Virus record (IMG/VR): IMGVR_UViG_3300049001_000044
Coordinates: 186,001 to 250,000 of that record
DNA from: a virus
DNA: 64,000 bases
Strand: one strand, 5' to 3'
Below are positions 51,155-58,774 of the stretch, piece after piece. The first letter of the stretch is position 1; every line of letters begins with the position of its first letter. The position numbers and the translations under genes are program-made. Below the pieces are notes generated by a model that was not told the DNA's origin, made no database searches, and saw only the letters and a program-made list of their open reading frames with translations.

Positions 51155-51675
51155 GATGCCCAGAACGCAGGGTGTTCTAGCAGATCATCAAGTAGGAAGA
51201 CTTGCAGGTGACGATTCTGTACGAGTTCGAATTTCGGCTGGACTGGGAGTACATCGTCGGTCTTTTCGATAATGACAAAGATCGCCGTCCTATTCCACTT
51301 GAAGACGAGCATTGGGATTTTGTTGATCTTGACTGCGTCAGTGACAGACTCTTCAAACCATCCATACACGTTTGCCGTGCCAGAGACCAGTGAGGTGAAG
51401 TTGTCAGGCGTCTTGTAGAACTTTGCTTCAACGGAATACTTGAACGTCAGTCCAGTATCCTTCTCGTTGACGGGCACCACGTCGCCGACGAAGAGCTTCA
51501 ATGCATCTTCGCCAAACATCGCGCCGATAGTTTGGAAATTTTTACCGCCTACGCGAGCACCTGAGCCCTGAGTGCGGATGAAGTTGAGAGGGGTGAGAGC
51601 GGCGGAGAGCTTCTTTGCGAGCTGACCTTCAAATCCGGAGCCCTTGGCTTTGCCGCCACCTGGTTTCATTGCCAT
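51151..51675 (-). CDS. PD-(D/E)XK resolvase-like nuclease, 174 aa
   Basis: Starts with AKGSGFEGQLAKKLS, then RTQGSGARVGG..., FVGDVVPVNE..., YSVEAKFYKT and a late PMLVFKWNRTAIFVI. This is the Hjc/RecU-type order: E in the first helix, G-D-V-V (Asp), V-E-A-K (Glu and Lys), then a strand ending in K-W-N-R. It may resolve Holliday junctions or process recombination intermediates with 46/47. Late motif at 51706-51712. Confidence 0.65.
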   Translation of the reverse strand: MAMKPGGGKAKGSGFEGQLAKKLSAALTPLNFIRTQGSGARVGGKNFQTIGAMFGEDALKLFVGDVVPVNEKDTGLTFKYSVEAKFYKTPDNFTSLVSGTANVYGWFEESVTDAVKINKIPMLVFKWNRTAIFVIIEKTDDVLPVQPKFELVQNRHLQVFLLDDLLEHPAFWAS

Positions 51676-51705
51676 GTGAGAATCCTATAGAATAGTGGAA
51701 AGTAC

Positions 51706-51712
51706 TATTTAC
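51706..51712 (-). promoter_or_regulatory. Late promoter (GTAAATA)
   Basis: TGTAAATAGTAC on the minus strand, 31 nt before the resolvase-like gene. Confidence 0.5.
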
Positions 51713-51730
51713 AGGACCCTCACCCTGATC

Positions 51731-52837
51731 TTACACGATCCTAGTGTAGTAGTTACTCATGTCTTCTTTGGAGATAAATGACTTACCGTAGCGAGTCATT
51801 AAAGTGATCTGTGGTTCGAACGTATTAGGATCGATCACTACACCTGAAGACATTAATGGGACGTATGGGTTGAACACCAGTCCAGCATCAACCTCGTCAT
51901 TGAACATTCCGCCGCCCTTGTATCCAATCACTGCCTTACCATCTAGCGCCAGCGGGGTTAAGAAGACGCTCATGTTATTAAGCACGCCAACCTTCTTGAA
52001 ACTCCAATCATTGCCTCCGCCCTGCACTGAAACAAAGTTTGACTTTGGATCCATCTGCAGTTCAAGCAGGGAGTCGACGTTGACAATAACGAAGCGAGCA
52101 GCACCACGGCGAGTGTTTCTTGCCATATCATTTGATGCCCTGTTGATGGTTAGGGCAAGGGTGGCGCCATCTTCCTGTTTCACTTCCTTAGCAACATCGC
52201 ACATGTCGGTGAAGAATTCATTATCGATCTCCGCTGCGATTTGCTTCGCGAGAATAGAGTGGAACTCGTTGACGGCGTCAATATGGATTGCTGCCAGATC
52301 CTGCACTGCCTCAGTGGTAAATCGAGCTTGTAGACGACGCGTACCAGCGGTTGCTGTTTGCTTCACGATCTGTAGTACCATGCGCTTGCCTTCAACATCG
52401 ACATGATCCACAGCTGTGAAACGAAGGAAGTAAGACAGGCCAACTGGACCTTCCATCGGTTGAATACCGACGAAGTTGCCAACTGCGCTCATCACGAAGA
52501 TGTCTCTAATCAGTGAGAGATAGTCTACGCGAGACATTTTGCCCATCACGTTTCCATCCATTCGCGAATATCCATCTGCGTTCTTCAACAACTGCAGAAT
52601 GATTTCTTGCTTGTGGGCGGGGACAGTAGCGAGGAGGGTCTTGTAAAGTGCAGCGGTTTTCTGTTCTTCGGTCTTACCGAAGATGTGCTTCACGCCTTGA
52701 GCAATTTGGGTAAGACCAACCTTTGGGACGTGGAGCTTACCACCAGGCTTAGCCGACTCAGCAAGGGCCTTCGTAATAGGGCTAAACAAAGTGCCAAAAC
52801 CCATCCTTATTTGGATGAGACCTTCTTTAAGATTCAT
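51731..52837 (-). CDS. 24: Capsid vertex protein (T4 gp24-like), 368 aa
   Basis: Paralogue of the major capsid protein in this window: FVGIQPMEGPVGLSYFLRF, VKQTATAGTRRLQARFTTEAVQDLAAIHIDA, DAGLVFNPYVPLMSSGVVIDPNTFEPQITLMTRYGKS align block by block with gp23. The N-terminal ~80 residues differ and contain an amphipathic helix. T4 gp24 forms the pentameric vertices. It is far from gp23 (15 kb), inside the 46/47 transcription unit. Confidence 0.85.
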   Translation of the reverse strand: MNLKEGLIQIRMGFGTLFSPITKALAESAKPGGKLHVPKVGLTQIAQGVKHIFGKTEEQKTAALYKTLLATVPAHKQEIILQLLKNADGYSRMDGNVMGKMSRVDYLSLIRDIFVMSAVGNFVGIQPMEGPVGLSYFLRFTAVDHVDVEGKRMVLQIVKQTATAGTRRLQARFTTEAVQDLAAIHIDAVNEFHSILAKQIAAEIDNEFFTDMCDVAKEVKQEDGATLALTINRASNDMARNTRRGAARFVIVNVDSLLELQMDPKSNFVSVQGGGNDWSFKKVGVLNNMSVFLTPLALDGKAVIGYKGGGMFNDEVDAGLVFNPYVPLMSSGVVIDPNTFEPQITLMTRYGKSFISKEDMSNYYTRIV

Positions 52838-53020
52838 TTACCAATCTCCTGCGATGTAGTGGAGCATGGATTTGTACGCCACCACGGTTGACTTACAATC
52901 AGGGCACATTCCTGAAAACCTTGGCCATAACTTCCTAACCTCCGAAGAGGAAAGCCCTTTTGAGGCTTCCTCGTCGAATGCAGGCATGACCTTCTCGTGC
53001 TTGCATGTTGCTGGGTTCAT
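52838..53020 (-). CDS. Small zinc-finger protein, 60 aa
   Basis: C-K-H near residue 6 and MCPDCKSTVVAYK near residue 38 form a four-ligand zinc site. Start overlaps the last base of gene 46. Conserved-looking but function unknown. Confidence 0.6.
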   Translation of the reverse strand: MNPATCKHEKVMPAFDEEASKGLSSSEVRKLWPRFSGMCPDCKSTVVAYKSMLHYIAGDW

Positions 53021-54768
53021 TACTCTGGATCTACGATTTGTGAGAAGCCGTTTTCTTTCCTGACGACAATGTTGCGATCGAACCTACCGACTGCTTCAGG
53101 GCGATGCGAGATAATCCACATACCCAGTCCATCATCACGTGTCTTCTGCTTCAACAATCTGAACACGTTCTCAACGCCACTGCTATCCAAGCTTGCGTCA
53201 ATCTCGTCGATGAAGAGCAGATTAACCTTGGCGTGCAGGTGGTGAAGGACATCACGGAAAGCCAGTGAGAGGGAAAGATTGACTCGTTTCTTCTCACCGC
53301 TAGAAAGGTTACCAAAGTCCAATTCCCTACCGTACTCGCTCACTGTACACGACATGTCATCATCGAACTTCACAATGTGGGGCAGACCCAGATCCTTCGT
53401 GTAGTGAATGAGGCGAGCGTTGAGGAATGGAACAGTCTTGTTGATGATGCGACGACGAATGAAGGAGTTTTTGTCCGTCAACAGCTTCAACAGGAACTGT
53501 TGGTGGTCCAACTCTTTCTTCAGATGGTTCAGCTCATCGTACTGAACCTCTTGCACTGCTTGTTGCTTGAGCGCATCCAACGCTTCAACGTGTGGATTGT
53601 CAGCCGCAAGTAGTTCGTCGATCTTGCCCTGTGCCGTAGCCGCGGCTTGAGTTGCACGAAGTGCTTCCTCAACAGAGCTGAATCGCATGTCTTGCTTCAG
53701 CTCAGCCATCGCAACTTGGACGAGATGGATCTCTTCCTGCAACGTGCCGAGTTCCACATCGAGTTCGTTCTCACGCTCTGTCTTGACGGTCAGGAGCTCA
53801 CACTTTTCCTGTAGTTTGGCTTGAGCATCCTCAAACGACTGTTGGCAGTATGGGCACTTAGCGTCAGCGAGGTGGGTGATCTCTCCTTTCAGCGCTTCAA
53901 CTTCTTTCGCAGCAAGCGTGATGTCTTTCTTCAACAGCGCAAGCTTCTTGCTGAGGGTGGCTTCTTCTGCTTTGTGTTCTGCGTACTTAGCATGAAGCTC
54001 CTTCTCCCTATCGATGTCAAAGCCTTCCAGCTCTTTTGCGGAGTCTAGTTGTTCGAGCAGCTTTGCGGCTTGCTTTTCACGGTCGGACTCCCATCGATTG
54101 ACACGATCTTCGGCATCCTTCAGCTGCTTTTGGTACAGCTTGACTGCACCTTCCTGCTGCTTGATGATCGCCTCTTGAACGTTGATGTCGCCTTCAGTCT
54201 GCTTGATCTTTTCCTTCAACAGAATGGCCTTCTCAGTGAGGAGGGTAATGTTGAACAGCTCTTCGATCTGGCTGCGCTGTTGCGAAACCGGCAGTTGAAG
54301 AAAGGGCTGAGTGTTACCAGAGAAGATGATGATCTTGGTGAACAGCTCGTAAGACATGCCAATAATCTCTTCAACGAACTTGTCATTGCCCGAGACCGAG
54401 TCAAGCGTCACATCTTCCCCATTACAGAGGATGTTGATGTTGAAGTTCTCACCGCGGCAGCGGTAGATTTCGTACTCGTCTTCACCCTTCTCCAAGAACA
54501 ATCTAACTTCCATCAGAGTATTCTTGGAGTTGTTCGACGCATTGATGAGCTTTTGCAGACTAATGTTGTCAAACGGCTTGTTGTAGAGCGCGTAGCAGAT
54601 TGCGTTGATGATGGTTGTTTTACCAGCACCGTTGTTACTTGACGCATCCACGTTCTCACCAGTGATGAGAGTGCTACCGTAATGGTCCAAGTCGATCTCG
54701 GTCATGTTGTTGCCGAACGACATGAAGTTACGGATGTGGATGCCCTTTAGACGAAGTGGAATACTCAT
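53020..54768 (-). CDS. 46: Recombination endonuclease subunit (T4 gp46, Rad50/SbcC-like), 582 aa
   Basis: Walker A region NGAGKTTIINAICYALYNKPF with upstream GENVDASSNN, long coiled coil (residues ~180-420) broken by a zinc hook CPYC (~300), LSSGEKKRVNLSLSLAFRD as the ABC signature and LLFIDEIDASLDSSG as Walker B. With gp47 it resects double-strand ends for recombination-dependent replication. Overlaps gene 47 by 4 nt, as in T4. Confidence 0.96.
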   Translation of the reverse strand: MSIPLRLKGIHIRNFMSFGNNMTEIDLDHYGSTLITGENVDASSNNGAGKTTIINAICYALYNKPFDNISLQKLINASNNSKNTLMEVRLFLEKGEDEYEIYRCRGENFNINILCNGEDVTLDSVSGNDKFVEEIIGMSYELFTKIIIFSGNTQPFLQLPVSQQRSQIEELFNITLLTEKAILLKEKIKQTEGDINVQEAIIKQQEGAVKLYQKQLKDAEDRVNRWESDREKQAAKLLEQLDSAKELEGFDIDREKELHAKYAEHKAEEATLSKKLALLKKDITLAAKEVEALKGEITHLADAKCPYCQQSFEDAQAKLQEKCELLTVKTERENELDVELGTLQEEIHLVQVAMAELKQDMRFSSVEEALRATQAAATAQGKIDELLAADNPHVEALDALKQQAVQEVQYDELNHLKKELDHQQFLLKLLTDKNSFIRRRIINKTVPFLNARLIHYTKDLGLPHIVKFDDDMSCTVSEYGRELDFGNLSSGEKKRVNLSLSLAFRDVLHHLHAKVNLLFIDEIDASLDSSGVENVFRLLKQKTRDDGLGMWIISHRPEAVGRFDRNIVVRKENGFSQIVDPE

Positions 54769-55811
54769 AGTGTGCTGTAGATTTCGACCAATTTGGTCGC
54801 GTCAATGGTTGAAGTTCCGGAAACACCGGTCTGCAGCATCGTAATCACAGCATCATTGAGTGAGGACAGATCGAAGTTATCGATCTCACCTTCTTCACCC
54901 GCGATTGCGTCTTTCCTCTCACTGATGTTTTCTTCCAGCGAGAACTCACGCAGCCCCATGGTCTTGACCATCTCTTCACGAAGTGCTTGCGCATCCGAGT
55001 AGGCGATGTCAATGTCTATTAGGCATCGAACCCTGCACTTTGGTGGGAAATCCATGCTGCCATCAAGAACGGAAGACAGACGGATCTTGCGGTACTTTGG
55101 ACAGTCTTCCCAATTGATGAACTCCACTTTATCGGTGGAAGTATCCAAGAAGCACAGGCCGCGATCGTCATCGCCTTGATCGCCGTAATCCATCGGGAAG
55201 GTGTTGCCGATGTACACGACGTTGTCGTTGGCTTGACGCTTGTGGAAGTGACCCGAGAAGATGTGGGTTGGTCCAGCAAATTGCGTGTGGTCTGGTCCAT
55301 GATCCATACGGCGATCGGTACCAGTCACAACGAAGTTACGGAACTCGAAGTGTCCCATCCAGTACGGCAGATGGTTGTACTTTGCAAGGGTTGGATATTC
55401 GTTCTTGAACAAATATGGGCAGATGAGGAACTGATCGCCAACGACGGTCGGCTCGTTCACAAGCACGATGTTCTCAAACTCTTCAAACACCTTCGTGCTG
55501 AAGACCTTCCTGCTTTCACGATGGTAAAGGTCGTGATTGCCAATGATGATGTAGACAGGGATGCCCAACGAGTTGAGTGCTTCTACTGCATCACGCGCAA
55601 AGTTGAGAGTGAGGATATTGACTGCGTTTCGATTCTCAAACCAATCGCCAAGGAACATGATGTGCGTGACGCCACCTTCCTTCTTGACTTGCTCGCAGAA
55701 CCACAGCACAAAATCCAAACAATCTTGGTTGTGCATGATCGAGTTGTTCTTCTTACCAAAGTGGATGTCGGTGAACATCGCTACCTTGGATTTCTTAGGT
55801 AGCGAACTCAC
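54765..55811 (-). CDS. 47: Recombination endonuclease subunit (T4 gp47, Mre11/SbcD-like), 348 aa
   Basis: Metal-binding motifs FTDIHFGKKN (residue ~14), FLGDWFENR (~52), IIGNHDLYH (~90), GHFHKRQ (~190). Nuclease partner of gp46. The C-terminal ~90 residues are the usual capping and gp46-binding region. Ends in ATGA with gene 46 and starts at the stop of the gp55 gene. Confidence 0.95.
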   Translation of the reverse strand: MSSLPKKSKVAMFTDIHFGKKNNSIMHNQDCLDFVLWFCEQVKKEGGVTHIMFLGDWFENRNAVNILTLNFARDAVEALNSLGIPVYIIIGNHDLYHRESRKVFSTKVFEEFENIVLVNEPTVVGDQFLICPYLFKNEYPTLAKYNHLPYWMGHFEFRNFVVTGTDRRMDHGPDHTQFAGPTHIFSGHFHKRQANDNVVYIGNTFPMDYGDQGDDDRGLCFLDTSTDKVEFINWEDCPKYRKIRLSSVLDGSMDFPPKCRVRCLIDIDIAYSDAQALREEMVKTMGLREFSLEENISERKDAIAGEEGEIDNFDLSSLNDAVITMLQTGVSGTSTIDATKLVEIYSTL

Positions 55812-56618
55812 TTATACCATCTCCACTTCTTCAACTTCGACCACGGCGACAGGTGCTTCCACCTTCACTTCGACGACCTTCTTCTTGCGAGTAGCTTTTG
55901 GTGTGGTCTCATCCTTGACCTTCTTCACTCGAGGCTTCTTTTGAACTGCTGCAGGAACGCTCATAGTATCAGTTGAGTTCATGAATGTGATGTTGCCTTC
56001 CTCGTCTTGAGTAAAGTCAACGCCAGGGACCAACACCTTGACTGCGCTTGGTTGACGACCCAGATAACGGTGCTTGATGACCTTCTCTTTCGGTGCTTCA
56101 TCAACTGCTGCGCCATCCAACTCCACAGCCCTAAGTGCTGCGAATTGCTCATCGTCCTCATCCAGCGTCAGGGTGGCTGGACGATAACTAGAAGCATCGG
56201 AGTCCACAACCTCGTGGTTCTCTTCGCCTCCGTAGTTATACGATGGGTTTGCACCACTCTCGATCAGCAGCCTGTCTCGAACCTTACGGTGCTTCTTCTC
56301 GTCCGCCATGTACTGAAGGAACGAGTTGTGGATAGCAGTCGTGTAGAACGAGAACGGGTTTGCTGACTTTTCAGGGTTGAACTTCAGTGCGTTATTGCAC
56401 AGGTTAGCAATTGCCGCGGCGACCATGTCTTCACGGAACGAATAACCTACGAAGTTGCCCTTGCGGGAGTAGCGTTCAGCAATCATCCAGATCATGCCAA
56501 TAAGCTTGTCTGTGACTTTGCCGAGCTCTTTGGCTTCCAAAACTGCAGGAAGTAGTTGAGCGTTGGTGACGTAGTGTCCACGCGTTGACGTGGACTTTTC
56601 TCTCTTTAGGTATTTCAA
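55812..56618 (-). CDS. 55: Late sigma factor (T4 gp55-like), 268 aa
   Basis: Contains the gp55 core: YSRKGNFVGYSFREDMVAAAIANLCNNALKFNPEKSANPFSFYTTAIHNSFLQYMADEKKHRKVRDRLLIESG, sigma region 2-like, which directs RNA polymerase to TATAAATA late promoters. The C-terminus adds a long acidic/basic low-complexity tail not in T4. TTG at 56618 is chosen because GAGGAG lies 8 nt upstream; ATG 56660 overlaps the early promoter's -10 and is unlikely if that promoter is used. Confidence 0.85.
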   Translation of the reverse strand: MKYLKREKSTSTRGHYVTNAQLLPAVLEAKELGKVTDKLIGMIWMIAERYSRKGNFVGYSFREDMVAAAIANLCNNALKFNPEKSANPFSFYTTAIHNSFLQYMADEKKHRKVRDRLLIESGANPSYNYGGEENHEVVDSDASSYRPATLTLDEDDEQFAALRAVELDGAAVDEAPKEKVIKHRYLGRQPSAVKVLVPGVDFTQDEEGNITFMNSTDTMSVPAAVQKKPRVKKVKDETTPKATRKKKVVEVKVEAPVAVVEVEEVEMV

Positions 56619-56658
56619 AACAATTTCTCCTCGGACGGTGCGCTTTGGAGATACATTC

Positions 56659-56688
56659 ATTATATCAACGGGTGCAGTCAGCGAAAAC
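56659..56688 (-). promoter_or_regulatory. Early-type promoter for gp55
   Basis: Minus-strand GTTTTC, 18-nt spacer, TATAAT. The TATAAT runs into ATG 56660, which argues for the downstream TTG start. Confidence 0.7.
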
Positions 56689-56724
56689 TGCACGTAGTCG
56701 TCCGGGCGTGAAAAGACCCAGGTA

Positions 56725-56731
56725 ATAAATA
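56725..56731 (+). promoter_or_regulatory. Late promoter (ATAAATA)
   Basis: GTAATAAATACTCC on the plus strand, 25 nt before the nucleotidyltransferase and baseplate operon. Confidence 0.7.
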
Positions 56732-56755
56732 CTCCATCATTGAACAGGAACTTCC

Positions 56756-57472
56756 ATGGAATTCAAAAAGCTACTTGAGGATGCACCAGCGCCTCGCACA
56801 AAGCGTGTCGCGGTCGTCATTGGTCGATTCAATCCGCCGACGAAAGGGCACTACGCTGTGATCAACAAGGTGAAGAAGTTCATTAAGGACAATCCTAAGC
56901 TGAGTCTTGAGGCGGTGCCAGTCGTTGTTGTGATTGGCGGTGGAAAATCCGATCTAGACAAAGCAAAGAATCCACTCTCGGTTGACGAGAGAATTCTATT
57001 TATGAAAGCCTCAGGCAATGCGAACGCATGCAACTTCATGCACGCTAAGAACGCATTCGAAGCTCTCACCAATTGCCGCAACGCAGGTTTAGAGCCAATC
57101 GCAATTGCGGCAGGTAGCGATCGCATTGACGACTACGTTCGTATTCTCAATCACTACTTCAAGAACAGCGACGACACCCCAATCAAGCACTACAAGGTTC
57201 ATCTCGATCGTGATGATGACGCAGTAGAGGCGGATCCAGAAGAGAAGCAAGCAAGCATGGATAACATTCTCAGCAGTATGCAGAATGGTGATCATGTGGA
57301 CACTGACCTGGTAAGCGGCTCTCTTGCTCGTCGTGCCGTAGAATTGGGATATGAGAAGGAGTTTGCTGAGATTGTAGGTTTGCCAGACAAGCCTGAGCTA
57401 GCGAAGAAGCTCTTTGACAAGATCAAGAAAGCTCTTCCACCATCAACGAAGGAAGACGATGCCAACGTTTAA
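56756..57472 (+). CDS. Nucleotidyltransferase (cytidylyltransferase-like), 238 aa
   Basis: VVIGRFNPPTKGHYAVI near the N-terminus is the (T/H)-x-G-H signature, and VSGSLARRAV (~residue 187) the I-S-G-S-x-x-R-like second site; together the NMNAT/cytidylyltransferase fold. Likely transfers an adenylyl or cytidylyl group, perhaps for NAD synthesis. It starts MEFKKLLEDAP, similar to the capsid-type tags, and heads the baseplate operon, an unusual location. It overlaps the next gene by 14 nt. Confidence 0.78.
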   Translation: MEFKKLLEDAPAPRTKRVAVVIGRFNPPTKGHYAVINKVKKFIKDNPKLSLEAVPVVVVIGGGKSDLDKAKNPLSVDERILFMKASGNANACNFMHAKNAFEALTNCRNAGLEPIAIAAGSDRIDDYVRILNHYFKNSDDTPIKHYKVHLDRDDDAVEADPEEKQASMDNILSSMQNGDHVDTDLVSGSLARRAVELGYEKEFAEIVGLPDKPELAKKLFDKIKKALPPSTKEDDANV

Positions 57473-58400
57473 CATCGGCGACAAGTTCGCACCAAAGGTC
57501 AAAGGGTCGGTCGACAACTATCTGAACCCAACTGCAGCAAACATTGACAACAACCAACCCACTGACTTCTCAACTGCAGGTCCTATGAAGTTGCAGAGCG
57601 AGGCGCAGCAGAAACTACGCTCAACAGGTCAGGCTCACAACTTCGCAGCTCCTTATGTGGGTGGTCAAAATCCAGTCGCTGATCAACAGCTTGCAAACAA
57701 CCAGCAAGCTAGACAGGCTTCTGCTGCTGAGATGCCGCAACTCCCGTCAATGGATACTAACGAATTGAAGGTGACCATCAAGCAAGACCCAGAGGTTGGT
57801 GATGGTCCTAATGAGATCGTCTTCAAGGTCATGCCAAGGATTAGTGAGCAGGGTGGAGCTGAGTATGAGGCGATTACGCCCACGCACCACCCAGGTTCTA
57901 TTCAGAAGTTTAGAAACTCTGCGCCTAGAACTTGGAACGTCTCTGGTCGATTGATGTCTCGCACTGTTGCTGAGGCGAGTGAAAACTTGAAACTCCTGAA
58001 TATGATCAGGTCATGGCGCATGCCATTCTACGGTGAGGGAACTAACCAAGACAGTTCGACGCAAGGTAAGTTAGGCGCACCGCCGCCAATCCTCACCCTC
58101 ACTGGATACGGCCCTTCCATGATTGGCCCTGTCAAGTGCGTGCTGACCTCCTACAACTGGGACTTCGGCAACGACATGGACTACATGCCAACCGATACAG
58201 GAGCGATGATTCCTGTGCTGTTAGACATTAGCTTGGCGATGACAGAAAGTTGGTCGCCTGCAGAGTTCAGTGGCTTTGATTTGGTGAAGTACAAACAAGG
58301 AGACTTGAGTGCTGATGGTGCGTTTAAGCGGCTCACTCTTGCTACCCCGACAACTGCTGCACAGACGAACGTCTCAACTGACGAGCCTACAAGAAAATGA
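57459..58400 (+). CDS. Probable baseplate/tail-tube junction protein (gp48/gp54-like), 313 aa
   Basis: First 110 residues are Asn/Gln/Pro-rich and probably extended; the rest is a tail-tube-like domain: RTWNVSGRLMSRTVAEASENLKLLNMIRSWRMPFYG, then LTGYGPSMIGPVKCVLTSYNWDF...MIPVLLDISLAMTESWSP. The I-x-G-P-x-x-C-x-L-x-S-Y-x-W pattern resembles T4 gp48 and gp54, which start the tail tube on the baseplate. Assignment by pattern and position only. Confidence 0.5.
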   Translation: MPTFNIGDKFAPKVKGSVDNYLNPTAANIDNNQPTDFSTAGPMKLQSEAQQKLRSTGQAHNFAAPYVGGQNPVADQQLANNQQARQASAAEMPQLPSMDTNELKVTIKQDPEVGDGPNEIVFKVMPRISEQGGAEYEAITPTHHPGSIQKFRNSAPRTWNVSGRLMSRTVAEASENLKLLNMIRSWRMPFYGEGTNQDSSTQGKLGAPPPILTLTGYGPSMIGPVKCVLTSYNWDFGNDMDYMPTDTGAMIPVLLDISLAMTESWSPAEFSGFDLVKYKQGDLSADGAFKRLTLATPTTAAQTNVSTDEPTRK

Positions 58401-58771
58401 AAAACAAGAACAGTCTACTCCTCAACACTTCGCGCTATGTGCAGGGCGGAGTGAGTGAGACACAGAACGTCCGCATCGAATGGTGGGAACGTTCTGTCTT
58501 TGCGAAGGATCCATCCGATCGTGTGTATGTTGTCGAGCCAATTTACGAAGGCAGGCTCGACAACATCTCTAACGCTTTCTACGGCGATCCTCGTTATTGG
58601 TGGGTGCTTGCGCAGTTCAACAACATCCTTGACCCTGCATCTGAGGTCGTAGCAGGTCGAGCTCTGTTGATCCCAACAAAAGATCGTCTATCGCTCATGC
58701 TAACAGGCAGACAAGGCGGAGTTGCTAGTACTAGAACTGAAGTTCCTTCGATTCCACCAGTCATCATCTAA
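58397..58771 (+). CDS. 53: Baseplate wedge protein (T4 gp53-like), 124 aa
   Basis: GRLDNISNAFYGDPRYWWVLAQFNNILDP aligns with T4 gp53 LANAIYGNPQLYWVLLMCNDNYDP; this LysM-like core binds the wedge to the hub. Shorter than T4 gp53 (196 aa). ATGA overlap with the preceding gene. Confidence 0.8.
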   Translation: MKNKNSLLLNTSRYVQGGVSETQNVRIEWWERSVFAKDPSDRVYVVEPIYEGRLDNISNAFYGDPRYWWVLAQFNNILDPASEVVAGRALLIPTKDRLSLMLTGRQGGVASTRTEVPSIPPVII

Positions 58772-58774
58772 CAA

